Shown here in pieces: positions 42,782-50,478 of a stretch of 64,000 nt of DNA (the stretch's first letter is position 1; every line of letters starts with the position of its first letter). Under the pieces are notes generated by a model that was not told the origin of the DNA, did no database searches, and worked only from the letters and a program-made list of their open reading frames with translations. Origin of the DNA: Rugosimonospora sp040255525 (GTDB lineage Bacteria; Actinomycetota; Actinomycetes; Mycobacteriales; Micromonosporaceae); assembly GCA_040255525.1 (NCBI GenBank), contig JBDZVD010000002.1, positions 85,369 to 149,368 of the forward strand. The letters are read 5' to 3'. The position numbers and the translations under genes are program-made.

Positions 42782-43543
42782 ATGGACTACTCGGTGGGAC
42801 AGGTCGCCCGGTACGCCGGCGTCAGCGTGCGCACGCTGCACCATTATCACGAGATCGGGTTGCTCACGCCGGGCCGCCGTACCGCGACCGGATACCGCCG
42901 GTACGGAGAGTGCGATCTCCGGCGGCTGCAACAGGTGCTGTTCTACCGGGAACTGGGCTTCCCGCTGGAAGAGATCGCGGCCATCCTCGACGAGGCCGGT
43001 ACCGACGCTCTGGCGCACCTGCGCCGCCAGCACGGGTTGCTGAACGAGCGGATCGACCGGCTCCGGGCGATGGTCACGGCCGTGGAACGCGCGATGGAGG
43101 CAGAGAAGATGGGTCTGTCCTTGACCCCGGAGGAGCGCTTCGAGGTGTTCGGCGAGAACGACCCGGCGCGGTACGCCGGCGAAGCCCGGCAGCGTTGGGG
43201 TGAGACCGACGCGTACAAGCAGTCCCAGCAGCGGACGAAGTCCTACACGAAGGACGACTGGCTGACGATCAAGGCGGAGACCGAGGCGGGCACGCGCCGG
43301 TTCGTCGAGGCGATGGCCGCCGGTGAGCCGGCCGGCGGCCCGGTAGCGATGGACGCGGCCGAGGCGCACCGGCAGCACATCAACCGCTGGTTCTACGACG
43401 TGCCGTACGAGATGCACCGCTGCCTGGGCGAGATGTATCTTGCCGATCCGAGGTTCACCGCCAACTACGAGAACCTGGCACCGGGCCTGGCGCAGTACGT
43501 GCACGACGCGATCGTGGCCAACGCCGAGCGGCACGAGGCATAG
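42782..43543 (+). CDS. MerR-family regulator with TipAS domain
   Basis: A 253-residue activator. The MerR helix-turn-helix begins MDYSVGQVARYAGVSVRTLHHY, followed by a dimerisation coiled coil (about 75-110). The TipAS domain (about 115-250) is an all-helical antibiotic-binding fold: LTPEERFEVFGEN, WGETDAYKQSQQRTKSYTKDDW and HINRWFYDVPYEMHRCLGEMY. In Streptomyces TipA it traps thiopeptides. GGAAGGAGGGAAG precedes the ATG. Confidence 0.93.
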   Translation: MDYSVGQVARYAGVSVRTLHHYHEIGLLTPGRRTATGYRRYGECDLRRLQQVLFYRELGFPLEEIAAILDEAGTDALAHLRRQHGLLNERIDRLRAMVTAVERAMEAEKMGLSLTPEERFEVFGENDPARYAGEARQRWGETDAYKQSQQRTKSYTKDDWLTIKAETEAGTRRFVEAMAAGEPAGGPVAMDAAEAHRQHINRWFYDVPYEMHRCLGEMYLADPRFTANYENLAPGLAQYVHDAIVANAERHEA

Positions 43544-43653
43544 CCGGGGGCGGCCGGCGGTCCCCTCCCACCGGTGACCGCCGGCCCGAACCGGGCAGAC
43601 GAACGAGAAGACCCGGCCGGAACCGGTCCGCCGTTGGATGTAAGGATCCGGGT

Positions 43654-44307
43654 ATGACAATCCGGGTGGTCGTGGCCGACGACCAGACCGCGGTACGGGA
43701 GGGTCTCGCACTGCTGCTCGACCTGCTCGACGACGTGGACGTGGTCGGTTCGGCGGCGGACGGGGAAGAAGCCGCGACACTCGTCGCCGAGCACGGCGCC
43801 GATGTGGTGCTGATGGATCTGCGGATGCCCCGGTGCGACGGGGTCACGGCGACCGCCCGGATCCGTGCCGACCATCCGGAGACCCAGATCGTGGTGCTCA
43901 CCACGTACGCGGAGGACGCCGACATCCTGGCGGCGCTGCGCGCCGGAGCGCTCGGGTACCTGACCAAGGACGCCGGCCGGGCGCAGATCGCGGCCGCGGT
44001 GCGGGCGGCGGCCAACGGCCAGTCGGTGCTCGATCCCCAGGTCCAGCAACGGCTGCTCGCGGCGGCCACGGGCGCCGTCCCGGTCGCCGAGGGCGGCCTG
44101 CCGGACGGGTTGACCGCCCGCGAGGGCGACGTACTGCGGCTGATCGCGGGCGGCCTGTCCAACCGGGAGATCGCCGCCAAGCTGTACGTCAGCGAGGCGA
44201 CGGTCAAGTCGCACATCAACCGGCTGTTCGCCAAGACCGGCGTCCGGGACCGGGCACAGGCCGTGCAGTACGCGTACCGGCACGGCCTGACCGACCCGTC
44301 CTCCTGA
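43654..44307 (+). CDS. NarL/FixJ-type response regulator
   Basis: A 217-residue two-component regulator. The receiver domain has the acidic pair DDQT near 8-11 and the phosphoacceptor Asp in VVLMDLRMPRCDG (about 54), with Lys in GYLTKDAG. The LuxR-type helix-turn-helix is LTAREGDVLRLIAGGLSNREIA...VKSHINRLFAKTGV. No histidine kinase adjoins it, which is unusual for this class. The 43544-43653 gap has no gene. Confidence 0.92.
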   Translation: MTIRVVVADDQTAVREGLALLLDLLDDVDVVGSAADGEEAATLVAEHGADVVLMDLRMPRCDGVTATARIRADHPETQIVVLTTYAEDADILAALRAGALGYLTKDAGRAQIAAAVRAAANGQSVLDPQVQQRLLAAATGAVPVAEGGLPDGLTAREGDVLRLIAGGLSNREIAAKLYVSEATVKSHINRLFAKTGVRDRAQAVQYAYRHGLTDPSS

Positions 44308-44356
44308 GCGGCGCCCGCCTGCCGCTCGGGCGCCCGCTCGGGCCGGCGCGCCCGGC

Positions 44357-45028
44357 TCAGCTCAGCGAAGCGGTCGCCAGCTTGATGGCGAAGCCGACGA
44401 AGACCGCGCCGATCCCGGTCGCCAGTGCCCGGGACAGCCCGCGGCGCTTGCGGAACCACGCCGCCAGGTAGCTGCCCGTGAAGATCAGGGTTGTCAGGTA
44501 CGCCGCGCTGATCAGCTCGACGATCGTGCCTAGGACCAGGAAAGACAGCCAGGGCCGCGGGTATCCGGGCTGGACGAACTGGATGAAGAACGAGATGAAG
44601 AACAGGATCGCCTTCGGGTTGAGCAGGCTGACCACCAGCGACCTGCGGAACGGACTGCGGGCGCGGGCCGGCGGCGCCGCTACCGCCGCTGGCCCGGTGT
44701 CGCCCGCCGGCCCGGCCTCGGAGGCGGAACGCCGGCCACGCCAGGCGCGGCGCAGCATGCCGAACCCGATCCAGCACAGGTATCCGGCGCCCGCGTATTT
44801 CACGATCGTGAACAGCGCCGGCTGGGCGCGCAGCAGGGAGGCGACCCCGGCCGCGGACAGTGTCATGAGCACCGCGTCGCCGATGAACACGCCCGCCGCG
44901 CCCGCGTACCCGCTGCGCACGCCGAGCCGGGCGGCCGTGGACAGCACGTACATGGAGTTCGGCCCGGGCAGGAGGATGATGGCGACCGTACCGAGCAGGT
45001 AAGCCCAGATGTTGGTGATGCCGAACAC
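44357..45028 (-). CDS. LysE/RhtB-family amino-acid exporter
   Basis: A 223-residue membrane protein with six hydrophobic helices. The LysE signature LLPGPNSMYVLSTAARLGVRSGYAGA is at the N-terminus, and SLLNPKAILFFISFFIQFVQPG is the family Asn-Pro-Lys block. Closest in style to LeuE-type leucine exporters, but substrate cannot be told. I chose GTG 45028 (VFGITNIWAYLLG) because AAGG precedes it and the longer frame overlaps unrelated sequence. Confidence 0.88.
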   Translation of the reverse strand: MFGITNIWAYLLGTVAIILLPGPNSMYVLSTAARLGVRSGYAGAAGVFIGDAVLMTLSAAGVASLLRAQPALFTIVKYAGAGYLCWIGFGMLRRAWRGRRSASEAGPAGDTGPAAVAAPPARARSPFRRSLVVSLLNPKAILFFISFFIQFVQPGYPRPWLSFLVLGTIVELISAAYLTTLIFTGSYLAAWFRKRRGLSRALATGIGAVFVGFAIKLATASLS

Positions 45029-45068
45029 GCCGCCGCCTTCTCTCCCGTGCCGAGCCGGTGCTCGACTA

Positions 45069-46304
45069 CTACCCGCGGGCCAGCCGTTCGGCAAGCCGCT
45101 TCTTGGCCAGTGGCCACTCGTCCACGGTCAACCCGTAGAACACCGAATCCCGCCAGGTACCGTCGGCGCGCCGCTTGTGCCGGCGCAGTACGCCCTCCCG
45201 GGTCGCACCCAGCCGCTCGATCGCGGCCTGGGAGCGCAGGTTGCGGTTGTCGGTCTGCCACTCCACCCGCACCGCGCCCAGTTCCTCGAAGGCCCGGGTC
45301 ATCAGCATGAGCTTGGCCTCGGTGTTCACACCCGTGCGCCACCACCGCCGGCTCAACTGCGTCGATCCTATGTGTACCGAGCGGTTGCCCTCATCGGCCG
45401 GCATGTACGAGGTGGTGCCGATCACCTCGCCGGTACCGGCGTCCCGCTGGACCCACGGCACCCGCAGCCCGTACCTGGCCTCCCGCAGCATGCCGGCCAC
45501 CGTCTTGGCCATGTCCCGCGGTGCCTTCGGCGCCGGGCGCGGAATGTACCGGTGCACCTCATCGTCGTCCAGCGCCTCGAACAGGGCGGACGCGTGGCAC
45601 ATGTCCAGCGGTTCCAGGACGACGTGCCGGCCGGCCAGTACCGCCGGTTCGAGCCAGGGCGAGCGGGCCGGCCGCAGGTACCCGGGCACGGGAACGGTCA
45701 CGCCGTCGCTCGGCACCGGTACGTCCGGGGTCAGCCGCAGCGGCACGACTCCGGCCCAGTACGGCAGCCCCAGGTCCTCCGGCTCGTCGACCGGCCCGCC
45801 GCCGCGCGCCTTCAGCGAGACTTCCGTCAGGGCAACCGCCAGCACGCCGGTGGCGGCCAGTTCGCGGCCGGTCGGCGGGCGGCTGTTCACCGACCGGCCG
45901 GCGGCCACCTTCTCCACGAGCGCGGTCATGGCCCGGGCCTTCTCGGCCGGATCGGTCACCTGGCGCACCGCCCCGAAGCAGATCACCGACCGGTAGTTGG
46001 CGCTGTGGTGGAACTGTGACCGGCCGAAGACCAGCCCGTCGAGCTGGGTCACGGTGACGCAGACCGGGTCGCCGTCGCGCAGCGCGAGCATCGGCCCGCT
46101 GCCGGTGGAGCCGTGCAGGTACAGGGTGTCGCCGACGCGGACGAAGACGGTGGGCAGCATCCGCGGGCCGCCGCCGGCGACGAACCCGAGATGGCACACG
46201 TACGCCTCGTCGAGCAGCGCGTGCACGTCCGCGCGCTGGTAGGAGACCCGGCTCGGGTACCGGTGCGGGGTGGTGCGGTCGGTCGCCGGGTAGTGGGTGT
46301 CCAT
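45069..46304 (-). CDS. Pyridoxamine-oxidase-like / GNAT fusion protein
   Basis: A 411-residue two-domain protein. Residues about 15-200 are an FMN-binding split-barrel (VSYQRADVHALLDEAYVCHLG, MLPTVFVRVGDTLYLHGSTGS, HHSANYRSVICFGAVRQV), related to NimA/pyridoxamine 5'-phosphate oxidase. Residues about 225-411 are a GNAT of the RimJ/RimL type (LEPLDMCHASALFEAL, VIGTTSYMPAD, VEWQTDNRNLRSQAAIERLGA). The same fusion occurs in other actinobacteria. It is divergent from a MocR regulator 39 bp away, which suggests a link to vitamin B6. Confidence 0.9.
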   Translation of the reverse strand: MDTHYPATDRTTPHRYPSRVSYQRADVHALLDEAYVCHLGFVAGGGPRMLPTVFVRVGDTLYLHGSTGSGPMLALRDGDPVCVTVTQLDGLVFGRSQFHHSANYRSVICFGAVRQVTDPAEKARAMTALVEKVAAGRSVNSRPPTGRELAATGVLAVALTEVSLKARGGGPVDEPEDLGLPYWAGVVPLRLTPDVPVPSDGVTVPVPGYLRPARSPWLEPAVLAGRHVVLEPLDMCHASALFEALDDDEVHRYIPRPAPKAPRDMAKTVAGMLREARYGLRVPWVQRDAGTGEVIGTTSYMPADEGNRSVHIGSTQLSRRWWRTGVNTEAKLMLMTRAFEELGAVRVEWQTDNRNLRSQAAIERLGATREGVLRRHKRRADGTWRDSVFYGLTVDEWPLAKKRLAERLARG

Positions 46305-46319
46305 GATGCGTCCACTCCT

Positions 46320-46333
46320 TTGTACTGCTACAA
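46320..46333. promoter_or_regulatory. Palindrome and -10 between MocR and fusion gene
   Basis: TTGTA-CTGC-TACAA is a perfect 5-bp inverted repeat; its right arm overlaps TACAAT (46329-46334), a -10 for the MocR gene starting at 46344. It is a likely MocR site in the 39-bp shared promoter. Confidence 0.5.
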
Positions 46334-46343
46334 TCTCGAAGCT

Positions 46344-47666
46344 GTGGCGGTACGTTATCAGATCGCCGGTACGACGGCGGCGACGATTTCCGGCAGCATC
46401 GAGTCCGGTGTGCGCCAGGGCGCTCTGCTGGCCGGCCAGAGCCTGCCGACGGTCCGGGAACTGGCCGGCACGCTTGGCGTGAGCGCGGGCACGGTGGCCG
46501 CGGCGTACCAGTCGCTGCGCCAGCGGGGGATCGTGGAGACCGCCGGGCGCAACGGCACCCGGATCCGCCCCCGGCCGCCGCTCGCGTCGAGCCGGAGCGC
46601 GCTGCGGCTGCGGGTACCGCCGGGCGTCCTTGATCTGTCGGCCGGCGAGCCCGACCCCCGCCTACTGCCCGCAGCGCCGCGCCTCGACCCGGGCCCGATG
46701 CGCGGCTACCGCGACGCCGGGCCGATCCCCGAGCTGGTCGAGCTGGCCACCGCCCGGCTGACCAGCGACGGCGTGGCCGTGCCCGCGCTCACCGTGACCG
46801 GTGGCACCCTCGACGGCATCGACCGGCTGCTCGCCGCGAACCTGCGGCCCGGCGACCGGGTCGGCGTCGAGGATCCGGGCTGGGCCAACCTGCTCGACCT
46901 CCTCGCCGCCCAGGGGCTGACCCCGGTCGCCATCCCGGTCGACGAGCAGGGGCCGACCCCGGACGGGCTGTCCGCGGCGCTGTCCGCGGGCATCGGCGCC
47001 GTCGTGGTGACCACCCGGGCGCACAACCCGACCGGCGCCGCGGTGACCCGGGCGCGGGCGGCCGCGTTGCGCGCCGTGCTGCGCACCCGCCCCGACGTAC
47101 TCGTGATCGAGGACGACCACGCTGCCGAACTGGCCGTGGTGGCACTGCATCCGCTGGCCGGTTCGGCCCGGCGCTGGGCGTTCGTCCGGTCGGTGTCCAA
47201 ACCGTACGGTCCGGACCTGCGCCTTGCCGTCGTGGCCGGCGACGAGGCCACCGTGACCCGGGTCGAGGGCCGGATGCGCATCGGCGCCGGCTGGGTGTCG
47301 ACGATCCTCCAGCAGGTCGTCGTCGCACTGTGGCGGGACGAGACGGTGACCGCGCGGATCGAGCTGGCGCGGGACAGCTACGCCCGGCGGCGGACGGCGC
47401 TGCGTACCGCGCTGGCGGAACGGGGCCTCGCCAGCGCGGGGAAGACCGGGCTGAACGTGTGGCTGCCGGTCCCCGACGAGACGGCCGCGGTCGCCCGCCT
47501 GCGGGACTCGGGGTACGCGGTGGCCCCGGGCTCGCTGTTCCGCCTGGCCACCCCGCCCGCGGTACGGATCACGGTGAGCCCGCTGTCCGACCGCGACATC
47601 GAGCCGCTGGCGGACGCCGTGCGGGACGCGGTGGACGGCGCCGCCTCGGGCGGGTACGCGGTGTGA
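46344..47666 (+). CDS. MocR/PdxR-type regulator (GntR plus aminotransferase fold)
   Basis: A 440-residue regulator. The GntR winged helix is residues about 5-70 (GALLAGQSLPTVRELAGTLGVSAGTVAAAYQSL, in parts). The rest is a class-I aminotransferase-like domain binding pyridoxal phosphate; the Schiff-base Lys lies in VRSVSKPYGPDLRLAV. PdxR-type members sense PLP. GTG 46344 lies nine bases after TACAAT, so the leader is almost absent. It is divergent from the pyridoxamine-oxidase-like fusion gene. Confidence 0.92.
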   Translation: MAVRYQIAGTTAATISGSIESGVRQGALLAGQSLPTVRELAGTLGVSAGTVAAAYQSLRQRGIVETAGRNGTRIRPRPPLASSRSALRLRVPPGVLDLSAGEPDPRLLPAAPRLDPGPMRGYRDAGPIPELVELATARLTSDGVAVPALTVTGGTLDGIDRLLAANLRPGDRVGVEDPGWANLLDLLAAQGLTPVAIPVDEQGPTPDGLSAALSAGIGAVVVTTRAHNPTGAAVTRARAAALRAVLRTRPDVLVIEDDHAAELAVVALHPLAGSARRWAFVRSVSKPYGPDLRLAVVAGDEATVTRVEGRMRIGAGWVSTILQQVVVALWRDETVTARIELARDSYARRRTALRTALAERGLASAGKTGLNVWLPVPDETAAVARLRDSGYAVAPGSLFRLATPPAVRITVSPLSDRDIEPLADAVRDAVDGAASGGYAV

Positions 47667-47837
47667 ACCCGGCGCGCCGTAGCCCGACGGGTGTGCCCGG
47701 CGGTTGAAGCAATGCCGCCAGACCCGACGTTCCGATAAGGGCTGAGGCGTGGAGCGGGCAGTTGACCTGGTGCCGTCCGGCAGCGCGATCGCCGGGGCGG
47801 TTGAGCGGGCCTGAGCCGTACCGGCGTGAGAACCCCG

Positions 47838-47866
47838 ACGCGCCCCGACCCGAGGTCGGGGCGCGT
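47838..47866. terminator. Strong hairpin between convergent genes
   Basis: ACGCGCCCCGACC-CGA-GGTCGGGGCGCGT is a perfect 13-bp stem with a 3-base loop, between the MocR stop and the convergent ribbon-helix-helix gene. There is no U-tract. The remaining 47667-47837 holds no gene. Confidence 0.8.
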
Positions 47867-47900
47867 ACGGTCTCCGGAAGGGCCGGGTGATCCCGGCGAC

Positions 47901-48245
47901 TCAGCCGATGAACTGCAGGATCCGGACCTCTCCGTTCGGGAGCTGAACCCGCAGCGTGCGGCCGTCTCCCTCCTGGATCAATTCGAGGACCGTCTCGTAG
48001 GCCATCACTGCCCGGTTCAAGACATCGGTACGCGAATCGCCAGTCTTCTCAGCGATCCGGTCGAGAGACGCGATGGCGCGAGGCGTGAAGTTCGCAGTGA
48101 CTCGCGTCAATGATCCCCCCGTGTGGGCAGTGCCTTGCGTGGGTGGCGCCGGCGGTTGGCCGGAGGAGCGGCGCCGGTCACTGTCGGGTTCCATCTTTTC
48201 TGTGTCCCCCTGTGTGCTTTCGGCAACCGTATGTAGCAGACTCAT
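47901..48245 (-). CDS. Ribbon-helix-helix domain protein
   Basis: A 114-residue protein. A disordered, polar N-terminal half (SDRRRSSGQPPAPPTQ) precedes a CopG-like ribbon-helix-helix: TRVTANFTPRAIASLDRIAEKTGDSRTDVLNRAVMAYE (in parts). The tail LRVQLPNGEVRILQFIG is a beta segment. No toxin partner is adjacent. The start ATG is at 48245. It probably regulates itself or the AT-richer locus beyond it. Confidence 0.7.
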   Translation of the reverse strand: MSLLHTVAESTQGDTEKMEPDSDRRRSSGQPPAPPTQGTAHTGGSLTRVTANFTPRAIASLDRIAEKTGDSRTDVLNRAVMAYETVLELIQEGDGRTLRVQLPNGEVRILQFIG

Positions 48246-48820
48246 GTCGTCCCAATCTCCCGATCTCCTTAAGGGGTTGTGGACAAGGGCGGCGTTACCG
48301 GGCAAACGGTGCGCCGCCCGTTCTCATTGAGAACGCTGATCACTCACCGCGTTCATCCCCTCTCATTCGGTTCATGATGCCACAGAGCCCTCGGATGTGT
48401 AACCAGATAGGCACATTCCGTTCCCATGATGCGCCCACGCCAGTCGTATGCCGAACGTCATGTGTGCGACGAACGCTGCACACGTTAACCGTACGAGCGT
48501 CATGAGTCCATCACGCGTTGCGGCATAGTCCCTGATGAGGGGCTAGTTCCCGCTCGTCGCTCCGGGTGAACTGATCGGTAACTTACTCTCCGTTAATAGA
48601 TCAACAAGAGCGCGTAACGTCGGCCAGGCACGTTGTGATGCGGGACGGATCGGTAACTACTTACCGTCATGCGACTACGCAAAGTGAGTACCAATATTGG
48701 CCAGCATCATGGAACTTTTTGGTGAGTGAAAGGCATACATCTGGTGGATGATCTGCGCTATATTGACGGTGAGTAGCGGCCAGGCCGGAGCCTTCAGGAC
48801 GAAACGGGCGGGAACGAGGA
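48246..48820. other. 575-bp AT-richer region without a clear gene
   Basis: This stretch is visibly less GC-rich than the rest and shows no convincing coding frame. It holds two GATCGGTAACT words (near 48574 and 48649), several TTAAC/GTTAA runs and a TATATT hexamer at 48759-48764 that may be the -10 of the next gene. It may carry several operators or a small RNA. Confidence 0.5.
48651..48666. promoter_or_regulatory. CGGTAA-N4-TTACCG palindrome
   Basis: A perfect 6-bp inverted repeat with a four-base spacer. A second, one-sided copy (CGGTAACTTAC) lies at 48576. It could bind the ribbon-helix-helix protein or another regulator. Confidence 0.45.
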
Positions 48821-49177
48821 ATGGCAGGTTCCACCGAGGGCGGCGCCCCCGAAGTGAGCGACTCGATCGACGAGTCTGCTGTAGTGCCTTCATCGAAGGC
48901 GCACACTCCGCCGTTGCAGCCGGATCGCATGCGGGTCCAGGTCAATGTCCGCGGCGTTCGGGTCAAGGGAGAGGTCAATGTGAATCGCGGCCTGCACGGC
49001 CCGGCCAATTACCTCGCGGTCTGCCTGTCGGTACTGGCGACCGTGGTGGTCGTGGTCGTTCTGTGCCGGTTGTGTTCCGCGAGCGGCCGGACCACATTCC
49101 TGATCGCCGCGGGCAGCACCGTCCCGGTCGTGCTCCTGGGCTTCGCGTACATCGTCACGAGCGGGAAGCGTGACTGA
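48821..49177 (+). CDS. Small two-helix membrane protein, unknown function
   Basis: A 118-residue protein with a polar acidic N-terminus, a beta-like patch (RMRVQVNVRGVRVKGEVNVN) and two hydrophobic helices (about 63-83, YLAVCLSVLATVVVVVVLC, and 92-112). No family is recognised. It has a weak ribosome site (GAGGA directly before ATG). The next small gene starts 44 bp downstream, so they may be one operon. Confidence 0.65.
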   Translation: MAGSTEGGAPEVSDSIDESAVVPSSKAHTPPLQPDRMRVQVNVRGVRVKGEVNVNRGLHGPANYLAVCLSVLATVVVVVVLCRLCSASGRTTFLIAAGSTVPVVLLGFAYIVTSGKRD

Positions 49178-49221
49178 CGGAACGTGCACCCGAGTGTCAC
49201 GAGAGGTAGAAGGAGAACGAG

Positions 49222-49446
49222 ATGGCGAGTTACCTGGAGATCCCGATCGGTCGCGTATGGCGGCTCAGCGTCCGCGCGCGAGACGTCCAGACCGAGTACC
49301 TGGTTCCCGATGTCCAGCTCGCGGACCTCATCAACACCATCGCCTGGGACGCCGAGATCCAGGACTTCCAGTGCGTGCCTTACGACCCCAGCGCTAAGGA
49401 GGGGGTGTGGATGACCACCGGACCGGCGCGGGAGGCGGCCGCCTGA
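49222..49446 (+). CDS. Small soluble protein, unknown function
   Basis: A 74-residue protein: YLEIPIGRVWRLSVRARDVQ, DVQLADLINTIAWDAEIQDF and QCVPYDPSAKEGVWMTTGP. No membrane helix or known motif. ATG 49222 has a strong ribosome site, AAGGAG. It follows the two-helix membrane gene and precedes udgX. Confidence 0.65.
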   Translation: MASYLEIPIGRVWRLSVRARDVQTEYLVPDVQLADLINTIAWDAEIQDFQCVPYDPSAKEGVWMTTGPAREAAA

Positions 49447-49496
49447 CACCGGCGCTCCGAGTGCCAACCAGCGGACGATGGGGTACACCTGTCGGT

Positions 49497-50150
49497 ATGT
49501 CTGACATGGCTTCGTTCGTACCGGCCGGCGCCGATCTCGACGAGTTGCGCGCGGAGGCGCGCTCCTGTCGCGGCTGCGGCCTGTGGCGCGACGCCACCCA
49601 GACGGTCTTCGGGAAGGGCAGTTCCCGTGCCAGGGTGGTGATGGTCGGCGAGCAGCCCGGCGACGTCGAGGACCGGCGCGGCGAACCGTTCGTCGGGCCG
49701 GCCGGCGTGCTGCTGCGCCGCGCGGTGGGCGACGTGGGCCTGAAGCCCTCGGACCTGTACATCACGAACGCGGTCAAGCACTTCAAGTTCCGCCAGGCCG
49801 GCACCGGCAAGCGGCGGATCCACCAGACTCCGGACCGGGTCGAGATCGTCGCCTGCCGTCCCTGGCTGCTCGCCGAGTTCGCCCAACTGGATCCGCGCTT
49901 CGTGGTGGCGCTCGGCGCGACGGCCGGCCAGGCCCTGCTCGGCCCGTCCTTCCGGGTCACCAAGTCGCGCGGGGTGTTGATGCCGTGGCCGGAGTCGGCG
50001 TACCACCCGGAGGACTACGCCCAGCCGGGCGGCTCGGCACAGGTCCTGGCGACCCTGCACCCGTCGGCGATCCTGCGCGCCGACGACCGGGAGACGGCGT
50101 ACGCGGGCTTCGTCAAGGACCTGCGGGTGGTGGCCGACGCCCTTCGCTGA
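49497..50150 (+). CDS. udgX: UdgX-type uracil-DNA glycosylase
   Basis: A 217-residue member of the UdgX family, which excises uracil and becomes covalently bound to the DNA. The 4Fe-4S cysteines begin with C24-RG-C27. Motif A is GEQPGDVEDRRGEPFVGPAG. The UdgX-specific loop GKRRIHQTP contains H109, the residue that in M. smegmatis UdgX attacks the abasic sugar. Motif B is ATLHPSAILRA. ATG 49497 is chosen; ATG 49506 is possible. It lies with other repair genes in this window. Confidence 0.93.
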   Translation: MSDMASFVPAGADLDELRAEARSCRGCGLWRDATQTVFGKGSSRARVVMVGEQPGDVEDRRGEPFVGPAGVLLRRAVGDVGLKPSDLYITNAVKHFKFRQAGTGKRRIHQTPDRVEIVACRPWLLAEFAQLDPRFVVALGATAGQALLGPSFRVTKSRGVLMPWPESAYHPEDYAQPGGSAQVLATLHPSAILRADDRETAYAGFVKDLRVVADALR

Positions 50151-50161
50151 CCGTGGAGGTT

Positions 50162-50445
50162 CATCCGGCACCTGCTCGCGTCCGGGGCGCCGTCCCGGGC
50201 GCGGGTCGTCCGCGAGACGGGCGGATGGTCGGTACTGGTCCCCGGCGTACCGGCGGCCGCCGAGGGGCGGCACCTTCGAGGAGGCGGTCGACGAGATGAT
50301 CGACGCGCTGCGCGAGTACGCCGACGGCTGGCAACAGGTTCCGGGCGCCCCGGCCGACCGGGCGGACAACTGGAGCCCGGTGCAGCTCGTCGGGCTGAGC
50401 GACGACGAGCAGCTGCGCGACTGGCTGGTGCGTACGGCGAGCTGA
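50162..50445 (+). pseudogene. Frameshifted antitoxin-like gene (Phd/HicB type)
   Basis: The first frame reads FIRHLLASGAPSRARVV and GGWSVLVPGVPAAAEG; near 50268 one extra base shifts it, and the second frame continues TFEEAVDEMIDALREYADGW and VQLVGLSDDEQLRDWLV to a stop. Together they match actinobacterial prevent-host-death antitoxins, whose N-terminal half is missing here. No toxin gene is adjacent. Confidence 0.6.
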
Positions 50446-50478
50446 GCGCTGGGCGGCCATCTGACACACTCGGTCGTC

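Noticed and set aside
37000..43600. Prophage or integrative element
   Set aside because: No integrase, attachment repeats, structural or relaxase genes; the region looks like a group of separate accessory genes.
42000..49500. Antibiotic biosynthesis cluster
   Set aside because: TipAS regulator, exporters and MocR are present, but no biosynthetic core enzyme lies near.
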